Shown: positions 1 to 7,967 of the stretch, piece by piece | How positions within the stretch are numbered: position 1 is the stretch's first letter | Layout: every line of letters starts with the position of its first letter | From: Cyanobacterium sp. T60_A2020_053 | GTDB lineage: Bacteria > Cyanobacteriota > Cyanobacteriia > Cyanobacteriales > Cyanobacteriaceae | DNA length: 42,496 nucleotides | Reading direction: 5' to 3' | NCBI GenBank assembly: GCA_015272165.1 | Contig: JACYMF010000066.1 | Coordinates: 1 to 42,496 of the forward strand | Translations under genes and position numbers: made by a program | The notes under the pieces: model-generated | What the model saw: the letters and a program-made list of their open reading frames with translations, nothing else | Told to the model about the DNA's origin: nothing | Databases searched by the model: none

Positions 1-149
1 AAATCAAGAAGGGGGGAAATAAATAAGGGTGTCGCTATCCTTCCCCAATCCGCTTTGCTGAGATTGGGGACTGTCGCAACGAACGTTCAATTAAGATTGA
101 GATATTGATTGATAACTGACATCAGGCATATATTTTAAGAAAATTATTA
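1..149. other. Left-edge non-coding stretch with one hairpin
   Basis: No supported gene is visible. A hairpin lies at 43-69, with CCCCAATC pairing to GATTGGGG around an 11-nt loop. It has no T-run directly after it, so it may be a repeat or part of a gene end outside the window. Confidence 0.4.
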
Positions 150-281
150 TCAAGAGGTGTTAGGGGATCCCTCTAGTACATTATTATCGGTGGCATCACT
201 AATGGTTAACTGAGCGGCTTGCGCATTGAGAGCAAAAAAAGAACTAATGATTGCACATCCAAGTATCAATGATAAACGCAT
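150..281 (-). CDS. Small secreted peptide, 43 aa, unknown function
   Basis: A 43-codon frame starts MRLSLILGCAIISSFFALNA and ends at a TGA. The first 22 residues form a clear signal peptide: a positive start, a hydrophobic core and an ALNAQA-A cleavage site. The mature part would be only about 21 residues (QLTISDATDN and so on), which looks like the beginning of a larger exported protein. It may therefore be a truncated gene and not a true small protein. No good ribosome-binding site is seen. The family is not recognised. Confidence 0.4.
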   Translation of the reverse strand: MRLSLILGCAIISSFFALNAQAAQLTISDATDNNVLEGSPNTS

Positions 282-426
282 ATTCGTAAGTAGGAGTGAA
301 ATAATAACTACGTGTGTTCACACCACATAGTTTTTTATTTGTCAATCAAAAAATATCAGGACTCACATTACTTAAAAAGCGCCCTCCAGCGCCCTTCACC
401 CTACCCTAAAACCTCTTACTTCTTAC

Positions 427-1590
427 TTAAAAAGCACGCGCCATTCTTAAACTCTTAATCGCCTTAACCGTAGCCTCAGCCACAATTTCCATTTCCGCCA
501 AAGTATTATAGCGCCCCACACCGAAACGTAAAGAAGCCTGTGCTAACTTAGAATCATGACCTAAAGCCGTTAAAACATGAGATGGTTTAGTAGATTGAGA
601 ACTACAAGCCGAACCTGAAGATAAAGCTACCAATGGCTTTAAAGCCAATAATAACGCCGAACCATTCACCCCCGCCACCGAAATATTTAAATTACCTGAC
701 AGGCGCTGGTACAAATCACCATTGAGAATCACCCCCTCCACTTGCTGTAACTCTTGCCAAAGATAATCCCTTAATTGTTTAACCCTTTCATTTTCCGATT
801 TCATTACATCCAGCGCCCTCCCCACCGCCTCCCCAAACCCCACTATATTCGGAGTGCAGAGGGTACCAGAACGGATGTTCTGCTCTTGTCCACCCCCTTG
901 AATTTGTGAAGCCAGTTTCACCCTCGGATTACGACGGCGCACATACAAAGCCCCAACGCCTTTTGGTCCATAAATTTTATGTGCCGTCAAAGACATCAAA
1001 TCAATATTCATAGCTTCCACATCCAAAGGTATTTTACCGATAGCTTGGGCGCAATCACTATGAAAAATAACCCCTTTTTCGTGGCAAATTTGACCAATTT
1101 CTGCCAAAGGTTGAATAACACCAATTTCATTATTAGCGCCCATCACCGATACCAAAATGGTGTCATCTCGTATGGTATCTTGTAATAAATTCACATTCAC
1201 CAACCCATTTTTCTGCACGGGCAAAAAAGTTATCTCGAAACCCAAATTTTGTAAATATAAACAAGGGTCAATTATCGCCTTATGTTCTGTTGCCACCGTG
1301 ATAATATGATTACCTCCACTAAAATAGGCTTCAGCAATCCCTTTTATGGCTAAATTATTTGCCTCCGTCGCACCGCTGGTAAAGATAATTTCCGATTCTT
1401 TAGCATTAATAGCCTGAGCAATTTTTTCCCGTGCCAATTTAACCCCAACTTCCGCTTCCCAACCGTAAATATGACCTACACTAGAAGCATTACCAAAAGA
1501 TTCCCGAAAATAGGGAAGCATGGCACTTAAAACTTCTTCCGCCATGGGGGTAGTAGCATGACAATCTAAATATATCGGGCGCTTCATCAC
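427..1590 (-). CDS. Cysteine desulfurase, NifS/IscS family
   Basis: This is a PLP-dependent class V aminotransferase-fold enzyme that removes sulfur from cysteine for Fe-S cluster and other sulfur transfer. The PLP lysine is K205 in TAHKIYGPKG. The cofactor-stacking histidine is H103 in ATEHKAI, and the persulfide-carrying cysteine is C329 in SSGSACSSQ. At 387 aa it has the normal IscS/NifS length and looks complete. Two starts are possible because it begins MMKRPIYLD. No Fe-S scaffold gene is adjacent, so its exact role (NifS, IscS or a housekeeping paralogue) cannot be decided from context. A 259-bp repeat element lies about 30 bp upstream of the start. Confidence 0.93.
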   Translation of the reverse strand: MMKRPIYLDCHATTPMAEEVLSAMLPYFRESFGNASSVGHIYGWEAEVGVKLAREKIAQAINAKESEIIFTSGATEANNLAIKGIAEAYFSGGNHIITVATEHKAIIDPCLYLQNLGFEITFLPVQKNGLVNVNLLQDTIRDDTILVSVMGANNEIGVIQPLAEIGQICHEKGVIFHSDCAQAIGKIPLDVEAMNIDLMSLTAHKIYGPKGVGALYVRRRNPRVKLASQIQGGGQEQNIRSGTLCTPNIVGFGEAVGRALDVMKSENERVKQLRDYLWQELQQVEGVILNGDLYQRLSGNLNISVAGVNGSALLLALKPLVALSSGSACSSQSTKPSHVLTALGHDSKLAQASLRFGVGRYNTLAEMEIVAEATVKAIKSLRMARAF

Positions 1591-1622
1591 TAAATCTCAA
1601 TTACTACAGGGCTTTAATCCTT

Positions 1623-1881
1623 AGGGGTTGCTGAAAAAGTATTTTGGTGAGGGGAGGTGTCAGGTATCGGGTGTCAGGTGTCAGGTGAAATGCTTATAAA
1701 TTAAAGAGTTAAGACAAATAGTTATTTTTCATAAATTGCTTATTTGTATTAATAATTTTTGATTAGGGGATCAGAAATACAGATTTTTGGGAGAAAAAAG
1801 AGTATGTTTTGCACTTTTTTAGAGTTTGATTATGCTTAAAACTTTTGTTTTAAAAGGGTTTTGATTTATTCAGCAAACCCT
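1623..1881. repeat. 259-bp MITE-like element, full copy 1
   Basis: It begins AGGGGTTGCTGAAAAAGT and ends ATTCAGCAAACCCT, which form imperfect terminal inverted repeats (AGGGKTTGCTGAA). It has no coding capacity. A second copy of the same length lies at 42146-42404, and one-ended copies occur at 21490-21578 and 24209-24318. The ends resemble those of DDE transposon derivatives, which is inference. Confidence 0.75.
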
Positions 1882-1896
1882 ACTTAAAACACTAAA

Positions 1897-1942
1897 AAAT
1901 ATTACTCCCCTCTCCTGCGGGAGAGGGGTTGGGGGTGAGGGC
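1897..1942. repeat. CTCCTGCGGGAG hairpin repeat, copy 1
   Basis: The sequence contains CCCCTCTCC-TGC-GGGAGAGGGG followed by TTGGGGGTGAGGGC. A near copy is at 19117-19160. Both sit just beyond the 3' end of a minus-strand gene, so the transcript could form a strong hairpin and serve as a terminator. Confidence 0.65.
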
Positions 1943-1966
1943 AAACCATTTTGAGATCTATTATCC

Positions 1967-2722
1967 CTAAAAAAACAACTTCGAGCGCTTGGCAGATAAA
2001 TTTTGCGGATTAATTTTTGTCACCATCTCATCAAAAGCGGTGCGAGAAAACTTTTTGCCAAAACTATCTACTTGATACACTATCTGCTCATTTAATTCTA
2101 AAGCAGTTAATTTTCCCTGCCCATGATGATAAGCGCCCGTATCAATACCAATCCATCCTTCTCCACTTACCAACTTACCCGGCTTAACACCCGGAAAAGT
2201 AAACGTGATAGTATGACCAATTACAATAATCTTATCCTGAAAATAAGGCTTAGGGATACCATGAAAATCACCCCTAATCCAACAAAACTGATCCGAAGTT
2301 TGTTTCTGATAAGGCATTAAAGGGTCTAATCCAGCATGAACTAACCAATAATCTCCCAAGTCCAAATATAACGGCAAAGAACGCATCCAGTCAAGATGTT
2401 CGGGGGGAATTTTATTACGATAACTAGCAATGGTAGGATAACCACCATTATGTAGCCAAGATTGGAAGGCGCTATGGTTTAAACCATTTTCAGTAAAGGA
2501 TTCCAGTAACATCACCTCATGATTACCCAACAGACAGGGATAGTTATTTTCCATCACAAAACTCACTACTTGGGCGCTTTGATTTCCCCTATCAATTAAG
2601 TCACCGAGAAAATAAATTTCATCCTCTGAACTAGGTGCGATACCATCTAACAAGCCAGATAAGGCATCATAATGACCATGAATATCACCGATAACATATC
2701 TTTTTTGAGTTTTTTCTGTCAT
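1967..2722 (-). CDS. Metallophosphoesterase, PPP-type serine/threonine phosphatase
   Basis: This is a calcineurin-like phosphoesterase of 251 aa. All metal-binding signatures are present: GDIHG (12-16), GDLIDRG (40-46), GNHE (66-69), VHAG (128-131) and IGHT near 168. This set is shared by bacterial PP1/PP2A-like phosphatases and by diadenosine tetraphosphatase relatives. A protein Ser/Thr phosphatase is most likely, but the substrate cannot be read from the sequence. It is divergent from ggpS across a 558-bp gap. It should be a soluble cytoplasmic enzyme. Confidence 0.87.
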   Translation of the reverse strand: MTEKTQKRYVIGDIHGHYDALSGLLDGIAPSSEDEIYFLGDLIDRGNQSAQVVSFVMENNYPCLLGNHEVMLLESFTENGLNHSAFQSWLHNGGYPTIASYRNKIPPEHLDWMRSLPLYLDLGDYWLVHAGLDPLMPYQKQTSDQFCWIRGDFHGIPKPYFQDKIIVIGHTITFTFPGVKPGKLVSGEGWIGIDTGAYHHGQGKLTALELNEQIVYQVDSFGKKFSRTAFDEMVTKINPQNLSAKRSKLFF

Positions 2723-3280
2723 CCTTTACGTTCCACTGCAATCAAAACTTACTTTTATCTTATCTCAAAAATCAATAGAATAAATAATTTCTATATCTCT
2801 TTTTAATGTATTTCTGGCTTCTAGCCTGATTATTTTCAAGTATTTTTGGCTTCTATACTAACTCATGAAAAACCTAGAAAATAATATCCAGAAAATAAAA
2901 AATTGACCAAATATAATTCTTTATGCTATCATTAAGTGTGTTTATTTATGACCCCATTAGAGTCAAAAAAATAAGCAACATTAAGGGCAGTTTATTAAAC
3001 ATTATCTTGATTGTGATCTAAATAACAATTGTCATAATAATTCATGTTAATGTCAATAAAATTCTCCTCAATTATTTGTCGAATTCAATAAAATGGTTTG
3101 CTAAAATTTACAAAATCTAAGGAAAAAAATACCAAAAACAAGGAAAAAAAGAAAAAAAGACATCCACGATTATCTTTCACGGATGATAGATATAGGAGAA
3201 GCTACGAACTATTAGGAAACTATTACTAGCAAAAACTAAATTATTAACGGTAATAAATTCCATCGTAATCTTTTATAACT
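2723..3280. other. Long AT-rich intergenic region upstream of ggpS
   Basis: This 558-bp gap separates the phosphatase from the divergent ggpS. No gene is recognised in it. I found no open frame matching a small regulator such as the ggpR reading frame described near ggpS in Synechocystis. The part nearest ggpS has a CATCC/GGATG stem at 3161-3185 and purine runs at 3120-3158, which could lie in a long ggpS leader. No confident -35/-10 pair was found. Confidence 0.4.
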
Positions 3281-4777
3281 ATGTCAAAAAACAAAAACAT
3301 GAAATCATCTTTAGTTATTCTCTATCACCGTCAACCCTATGACGAAGTAATTAAAAATGGTAAAACATTTTACCAAGACAAAAAAAGCCCCAATGGCATT
3401 GTACCAACCCTAAGAAGTTTCTTCAATAATGTAGATAAAGGTACATGGATTGCATGGCGACAAATTTTAGCAGAAGAACAGGAAGTATTCCAACGGACTG
3501 TTAATGTGGACTTAGATAATTCTAACTATAGCGTTGTGCGTGTTCCGCTCACAGAGCAACAGGTTAAAGATTTCTACCATATCACGTCCAAAGAAGCATT
3601 TTGGCCTATTCTGCACTCTTTCCCTTACCATTTCACCTCAGAATCATCAGAGTGGGAAAATTTTAAACATATTAACAAGCTATTTGCTGAGGCGGCTTGT
3701 GAAGAAGCTGCCGAAGATGCTTTGATTTGGATTCATGACTACAATCTTTGGTTAGTGCCTCAATATATCAGGGAAATGAAGCCTAACGCCAGAATTGCTT
3801 TCTTCCATCATACTCCTTTCCCTTCGGTAGATATTTTTAATATTCTTCCTTGGCGCCAAGAAATTGTCAAAAGTTTACTCTGTTGTAATGTGGTGGGTTT
3901 TCATATTCCCCGTTATGCCGAAAATTTCGTTAATGTCACCCGTAGTTTACTTCCCGTGGAAGTGTTAAAAAGGGAAGATGTAACGGGTCATTTTACCACC
4001 TCTGGAACAGCATTGGCAGAACCAGAAATGGTAACAAGACTAGGCTATGAAGGGCAAGAAGTCGCCATCGATGCTTTTCCTGTGGGTACAAATCCTGAAT
4101 TTATCGATTCAATATTAGAGAAACCAGAAACTCAAGCACGATATGAAGAAATCCTCACAGAGTTAAACGGACGCAAATTAATTATTGCGGCTGGTAGGAT
4201 TGATTATGTGAAAGGAAACCAAGAAAAATTGGAGGCCTTCGGGCGCTTGTTGGAGCGTCGCCCTGAGTTACACGGCAAGATAAACTTTATGGTGAGTTGT
4301 GTCGAACCGGCGGCTGGAATGAGAATATATCGTGAGACACAGAATCAAATCGAACAGTTAGTCGGTCAAATTAATGGACGTTTTGCTCGTTTAGATTGGA
4401 CACCAATTATCCTCTTTACTCAACCCATTCCCTTTGCTGATTTACTTTGCTACTATAAAGCAGCAGATATTTGTTGGACTACCCCCCTCAGAGATGGTTT
4501 AAATCTCGTAGCGAAAGAATATGTTTGTACCCACAAAGATACTACAGGCGTATTGGTACTGTCTGAGTTTGTGGGCGCTGCGGTGGAGTTACCCGAAGCG
4601 GTGTTAACTAACCCTTACTCCGTGCGCCTTATGGATAGTACCATTGATCAGGCTTTGGATATGTCTGAGGAGGAACAGAAACAGCGTATGGAGGCAATGT
4701 ATAAAACCGTTAGTACCTACGATGTCAAATATTGGGGAGATCGTTTATTGAAGGTGTTTGCTGATATTAAATGTTAA
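3281..4777 (+). CDS. ggpS: Glucosylglycerol-phosphate synthase
   Basis: GgpS joins ADP-glucose and glycerol-3-phosphate to make glucosylglycerol phosphate, the precursor of the salt-protective solute glucosylglycerol. It is a GT20 enzyme related to trehalose-phosphate synthase. Visible signatures are LVILYHRQPYDEV at the N-terminus, HDYNLW (152-157), FFHHTPFPS (174-182), AGRIDYVKG and TPLRDGLNLVAKEYV. These match the cyanobacterial GgpS pattern I know better than OtsA. The length (498 aa) is normal. A second ATG at 3299 (MKSSLV) corresponds to the usual family start. No clear ribosome-binding site separates the two options. The phosphatase that follows GgpS in the pathway (stpA) is not in the window. 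Confidence 0.94.
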   Translation: MSKNKNMKSSLVILYHRQPYDEVIKNGKTFYQDKKSPNGIVPTLRSFFNNVDKGTWIAWRQILAEEQEVFQRTVNVDLDNSNYSVVRVPLTEQQVKDFYHITSKEAFWPILHSFPYHFTSESSEWENFKHINKLFAEAACEEAAEDALIWIHDYNLWLVPQYIREMKPNARIAFFHHTPFPSVDIFNILPWRQEIVKSLLCCNVVGFHIPRYAENFVNVTRSLLPVEVLKREDVTGHFTTSGTALAEPEMVTRLGYEGQEVAIDAFPVGTNPEFIDSILEKPETQARYEEILTELNGRKLIIAAGRIDYVKGNQEKLEAFGRLLERRPELHGKINFMVSCVEPAAGMRIYRETQNQIEQLVGQINGRFARLDWTPIILFTQPIPFADLLCYYKAADICWTTPLRDGLNLVAKEYVCTHKDTTGVLVLSEFVGAAVELPEAVLTNPYSVRLMDSTIDQALDMSEEEQKQRMEAMYKTVSTYDVKYWGDRLLKVFADIKC

Positions 4778-4796
4778 TTCTCATGGTTTCTCAAGG

Positions 4797-4816
4797 CAAG
4801 GGGTTTAAACCCCTTG
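4797..4816. repeat. CAAGGGG-TTTAAA-CCCCTTG palindrome, copy 1
   Basis: This is a perfect 20-bp palindrome followed by TTAA, 20 bp after the ggpS stop. Other copies are at 29313-29332 (one mismatch at the end) and 38024-38043. In RNA it would form a stable stem and could end ggpS transcription. Confidence 0.65.
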
Positions 4817-5029
4817 TTAAGCAGGGCGTTTTCATTCTCAAAAATGTTAGTTTCTCAAACTAGCCAATAATCTGAAATTCAGAGGTTTTTAACTACTAAT
4901 AAATCAATTAATAGTAAAAAATCCTCCTGTCTCCCTGAATCTCCCCCCTTTTTAAGGGGGGTTGGGGGGGATCATCCTTATATTGTCTTCTTGTCAAAAA
5001 CAAATCAATTTTGATCCTGACTTTGAAAA
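4817..5029. repeat. 213-bp repeat element, copy 1 (identical to 16893-17105)
   Basis: By letter-by-letter comparison this stretch equals 16893-17105 with no difference. It begins TTAAGCAGGGCGTTTTC, and the sequence at its far end (GAAAACACCCTGCTTGTTAA, to about 5043) is an imperfect inverted match. Inside is a CCCCCCTTTTTAAGGGGGG hairpin. It has no open frame of note and behaves like a recently copied MITE. Confidence 0.8.
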
Positions 5030-5073
5030 CACCCTGCTTGTTAAGCTAGGCAACTATGGTTAAAATGGTAAAG

Positions 5074-5101
5074 TTGACTAAATACATAAATTTACTATAA
5101 G
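5074..5101 (+). promoter_or_regulatory. Candidate rpmF promoter
   Basis: TTGACT at 5074-5079 and TATAAG at 5096-5101 are spaced by 16 bp, 15 bp before the rpmF start codon. It overlaps no gene and fits a sigma-70-type promoter giving a very short leader. Confidence 0.5.
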
Positions 5102-5116
5102 TAATTACTAAGAATT

Positions 5117-5293
5117 ATGGCAGTACCAAAGAAGAAAACATCTAAATCAAAAAGAGACCAACGTAAGGCACATTGGAATAAAAAAGCTAGAATCCAAGCT
5201 CAAAAGGCTTTATCTCTAGGGAAGTCGGTTTTAACTGGTAAATCTAACAGTTTTGTTTATCCTACTAAAGATGAAGAAGAAACCGAAGCATAG
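5117..5293 (+). CDS. rpmF: 50S ribosomal protein L32
   Basis: This 58-residue basic protein begins [20 protein letters not shown], the typical L32 N-terminus. It lacks the zinc-binding cysteine pairs of some L32 forms, as is usual for cyanobacterial and plastid L32. It belongs to the large ribosomal subunit near the exit side. It is transcribed alone: its own candidate promoter lies just upstream and a strong terminator just downstream. Confidence 0.95.
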   Translation: MAVPKKKTSKSKRDQRKAHWNKKARIQAQKALSLGKSVLTGKSNSFVYPTKDEEETEA

Positions 5294-5329
5294 TAATTTT
5301 GATGCTTAATTTCTCAGACAAATATCCTT

Positions 5330-5359
5330 AAAACCCTTCTGATAACAGAGGGTTTTTTT
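5330..5359 (+). terminator. Rho-independent terminator of rpmF
   Basis: AAAACCCT pairs with AGGGTTTT around an 11-nt loop and runs into seven Ts. It begins 36 bp after the rpmF stop. Confidence 0.8.
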
Positions 5360-5397
5360 GTTGATAAAATTTTTGCTCAAATATATCAAGCCCTACA

Positions 5398-5466
5398 CCA
5401 ACCGTGTAATGAATTACACGGCTAACGGGATTACGTTCAATAAATTGAACTAAGATTATTTTTAAT
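5398..5466. repeat. CCGTG palindromic repeat, copy 1
   Basis: Two palindromes in tandem: CCGTGTAATGAATTACACGG, then GTTCAATAAATTGAAC. The same pair recurs at 25916-26030. Weaker relatives are at 16811-16865, 34085-34200 and 35510-35630. The rest of the gap between rpmF and rodA (5467-5669) holds nothing else recognised. Confidence 0.7.
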
Positions 5467-5669
5467 GGCTCTTCTACGGTAGTTGTGATAAATTAATGAA
5501 AAAATTATGTTATTCACGAAGAATCTCAAACCTTGATTTTTGGCTAAATTGAGTAAGTTTTGTTACGGCTAGAAGCCTGAAATACGATTAGAAGATGTTA
5601 TTTTTTGGAGATGTCCAAAGCGCTACGAAAGTTAAGCTAAGATAATTGCATACTTTTTATACTCCATCG

Positions 5670-6893
5670 ATGAAAGTAATTCAGCGCCAAGATTGGTTTT
5701 TAAATTTTTTAGTAATCTTACTCAGTGTTTTGGGGTGTACTATTATTTATAGTACACAGATATTAGAGCAGGGGGATAACTGGATACAGCAAGGGATAAT
5801 GGTGACGGTGGGGGTTATTTTGATGCTGGGAATATCTCAGTGGCGTTATGATTTGTTGCTCAATACCCATTGGTATCTTTACATTATTACTAATATTTCT
5901 CTGTTAATTGTTATTTTTGCTGGTGTTACTGTTAACGGCGCCCCTCGCTGGATTAATATTGCTGGGTTTAATGTCCAACCGTCAGAGTTCGCTAAATTAG
6001 GCATTATTATTACTTTAGGGGCAATACTGCATCAAGAAGATGCCTCTCGATTGTCCAGTATTTTTAAAGCCATCGCCGTGGTTATTTTACCTTGGGGCTT
6101 AATTTTCATTCAACCGGATTTAGGCACATCCTTGGTGTTTGGAGTCGTTACCCTCGTGATGTTTTATTGGGCTAATGCCAATCTTGGTTGGATACTATTG
6201 ATGATGTCGCCCTTTTTTTCTGCTTTTCTCTTTAACCTTTTCTTGCCTAGTTGGTTAATTTTTGTGGTTTTAATGTTACTCATTGCATGGTTTACCTTAC
6301 CTGATCGAGCTTTATGGGCTACTTTTGTCTTATTCATTAACTATGGTGCTGGATTGGGGGGAGGGGCGCTGTGGAATTTACTAAAAGACTATCAAAAAGC
6401 GCGCATCACCCTATTTCTTAACCCCGAACAAGACCCCCTAGGAGGGGGTTATCATCTAATTCAATCCAGAATAGCTATTGGTTCAGGGGGAATGAGGGGG
6501 CATGGTTTTTTACAAGGCAGTCAAACTCAGTTAAATTTTGTGCCAGAACAACACACCGACTTTATTTTCAGCGCCCTTGGCGATCAATTTGGTTTTATCG
6601 GTGCTATGGTACTCTTAGCCTTATACTGGCTCATGTGTTGGCGTTTAGTGGTTATTGCCACTAACTGCCGAGATAATTTTGGTTCATTGATTGCCGTGGG
6701 AGTGTTAGCCATGATTATCTTTCAAGTCGTAGTTAACATCGCCATGACTATCGGATTAGCGCCCATCACCGGCATACCCTTACCATTGCTCAGTTACGGG
6801 CGCTCATCGTTACTGACCAACTTCCTAGCCTTCGGTTTAGTGCAATCCGTAGCCCGTTTTCGAGTCATCAAAAGGGCAAGGGGCAATGGATAA
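5670..6893 (+). CDS. rodA: Peptidoglycan glycosyltransferase RodA (SEDS family)
   Basis: RodA polymerises lipid II for side-wall growth and works with a class B penicillin-binding protein. The protein is strongly hydrophobic with about ten membrane segments. RodA signatures are DPLGGGYHLIQSRIAIGSGG, then QTQLNFVPEQHTDFIFSALG (containing the catalytic-loop region) and GIPLPLLSYGRSSLL. I prefer the ATG at 5670 (MKVIQRQDW, 407 aa). An in-frame TTG at 5646 would add eight residues with no family support. The last codons GGC-AAT-GGA-TAA lie in a dispersed GATAATGGATAAT-type repeat. FtsW is the alternative, but the QTQLNFVPEQHTDF string favours RodA. Confidence 0.9.
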   Translation: MKVIQRQDWFLNFLVILLSVLGCTIIYSTQILEQGDNWIQQGIMVTVGVILMLGISQWRYDLLLNTHWYLYIITNISLLIVIFAGVTVNGAPRWINIAGFNVQPSEFAKLGIIITLGAILHQEDASRLSSIFKAIAVVILPWGLIFIQPDLGTSLVFGVVTLVMFYWANANLGWILLMMSPFFSAFLFNLFLPSWLIFVVLMLLIAWFTLPDRALWATFVLFINYGAGLGGGALWNLLKDYQKARITLFLNPEQDPLGGGYHLIQSRIAIGSGGMRGHGFLQGSQTQLNFVPEQHTDFIFSALGDQFGFIGAMVLLALYWLMCWRLVVIATNCRDNFGSLIAVGVLAMIIFQVVVNIAMTIGLAPITGIPLPLLSYGRSSLLTNFLAFGLVQSVARFRVIKRARGNG

Positions 6894-6906
6894 TTGCTAA
6901 TAATCC

Positions 6907-6973
6907 TCCCCTTCTCCCCTTTCTCCCTTTCTCCCTTTCTCCCTTTCTCCCCTTCTCCCCTTCTCCCCTTCTC
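6907..6973. repeat. Pyrimidine tract of CCCTTTCT/CCCCTTCT units
   Basis: About 67 bp on this strand are nearly pure C and T, made of 7-8 bp units (CTCCCTTT, CTCCCCTT). It starts 13 bp after the rodA stop. The mirror-type sequence may form triplex DNA. A purine version lies at 12933-13042. Confidence 0.75.
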
Positions 6974-6996
6974 ATAGTTGATGAACAAAAAAAAGA

Positions 6997-7026
6997 TTGA
7001 CAAGCGCCCTCCAAAAAAGCTATGAT
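6997..7026 (+). promoter_or_regulatory. Candidate rplS promoter
   Basis: TTGACA at 6997-7002 and TATGAT at 7021-7026 are spaced by 18 bp, 34 bp before the rplS start. The spacer contains the frequent AGCGCCCTCC word. Confidence 0.65.
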
Positions 7027-7060
7027 GGTGAATTGTGAGTTTTGGACAAAATAAAAATCA

Positions 7061-7465
7061 ATGTCTCTAAATGCAAAAGCCATAATCCAGTCCATCGAGG
7101 CGGATTATCTGAAAGAAAAAAGCTCATTACCATCCCTCAATGTCGGCGATACCGTAAAAGTCGGTGTACGCATCCAAGAAGGCGGTAAAGAGAGAGTACA
7201 ACCCTTCGAGGGAACAATTATCGCCATGCGCAATGGTGGTATCAGCGAAACTATCACCGTCAGAAAAATATTCCAAGGCGTAGGAGTAGAAAGAGTATTT
7301 CTCTTACACTCTCCCAAAGTAGCTGGAATTACAGTTATTCGTCGGGGTAAAGTCAGACGAGCTAAGCTCTATTATCTCAGAGATCGAGTCGGTAAAGCAA
7401 CTCGCATTAAACAGCGTTTTGATCGACCGATTGATAAAGCTCCCAAAGCAACAAAAGCTAAGTAG
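7061..7465 (+). CDS. rplS: 50S ribosomal protein L19
   Basis: L19 lies at the interface of the two ribosomal subunits. The 134-residue sequence has the family core [20 protein letters not shown], then [27 protein letters not shown]-like VFLLHSPK, and [20 protein letters not shown]. The length is slightly above the usual 115-120 aa because of a basic tail (KAPKATKAK). It is followed by trnW and secE in the order typical of cyanobacteria. It has its own promoter just upstream. Confidence 0.95.
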   Translation: MSLNAKAIIQSIEADYLKEKSSLPSLNVGDTVKVGVRIQEGGKERVQPFEGTIIAMRNGGISETITVRKIFQGVGVERVFLLHSPKVAGITVIRRGKVRRAKLYYLRDRVGKATRIKQRFDRPIDKAPKATKAK

Positions 7466-7507
7466 TTTCTGACATGGTCTGAAGAGCATGATTAACCACT
7501 CACACCA

Positions 7508-7531
7508 ACTACAGCCTTCATGGTTGTAGTG
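7508..7531 (+). terminator. Weak hairpin after rplS
   Basis: ACTACA pairs with TGTAGT around a loop. There is no long T-run, so termination would be partial at best. A strong promoter for trnW follows at 7540. Confidence 0.35.
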
Positions 7532-7539
7532 TTTAATAC

Positions 7540-7569
7540 TTGACAAATAAACTAAAAGTCAGTTATAGT
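7540..7569 (+). promoter_or_regulatory. Promoter of trnW (and probably secE-nusG-rplKA)
   Basis: TTGACA at 7540-7545, an 18-bp spacer and TATAGT at 7564-7569. Transcription would start about 3-5 bp before the tRNA 5' end at 7580. Confidence 0.7.
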
Positions 7570-7579
7570 ATTAAGACAT

Positions 7580-7652
7580 ACGTCCTTAGTTCAGTTGGTA
7601 GAACGTTGGTCTCCAAAACCAAATGTCAGGGGTTCAAGTCCTCTAGGACGTG
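7580..7652 (+). tRNA. trnW: tRNA-Trp (anticodon CCA)
   Basis: A 73-nt cloverleaf can be folded. The acceptor stem pairs ACGTCCT with AGGACGT and the discriminator base is G. The anticodon stem TTGGT/ACCAA encloses loop CTCCAAA with CCA at 7613-7615. The T arm is AGGGG-TTCAAGT-CCTCT. CCA is not encoded. Its place before secE is the usual cyanobacterial order. Confidence 0.95.
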
Positions 7653-7742
7653 TTGGCTAAAAAGGTTAATATTGTTGTGCTTCAGAGAGCCTATAATAGA
7701 GATTCAATCGCGAATCAATACGTAATCTCATTAGGAATTTCT

Positions 7743-7967
7743 ATGACTAACAGTAAAGAAACTATCAAGCAAAACGATCAAGATAAAAAAGTCGATAAAT
7801 CAACATTTATCAAAGAAACTCAACAAGAATTAGCAAAAGTGGTTTGGCCGTCTCGCCAACAGCTTTTAAGCGAATCTGTAGCGGTTATTTTGATGGTAAT
7901 ATTAGTTGCCTCATTGATTTATCTCATGGATAACATATTTAGCTGGTCAGCAGGGAAGGTGTTTTAA
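7743..7967 (+). CDS. secE: Preprotein translocase subunit SecE
   Basis: SecE is the small membrane subunit that stabilises the SecYEG channel. The frame gives 74 residues: a charged N-terminal part, the family motif FIKETQQELAKVVWPSRQQL, and one membrane helix (ESVAVILMVILVASLIYLM). I chose ATG 7743. An upstream in-frame start at 7650 would overlap the tRNA and add unrelated residues. The stop overlaps the nusG start (TAATG), so translation is probably coupled. Confidence 0.93.
   Translation: MTNSKETIKQNDQDKKVDKSTFIKETQQELAKVVWPSRQQLLSESVAVILMVILVASLIYLMDNIFSWSAGKVF

Noticed and set aside
2723-3280. A ggpR-like small regulator upstream of ggpS
   Set aside because: I found only very short open frames and none resembling a known regulator.
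7650-7742. Longer SecE start
   Set aside because: It would overlap the trnW 3' end and add residues unlike SecE. ATG 7743 fits the family.
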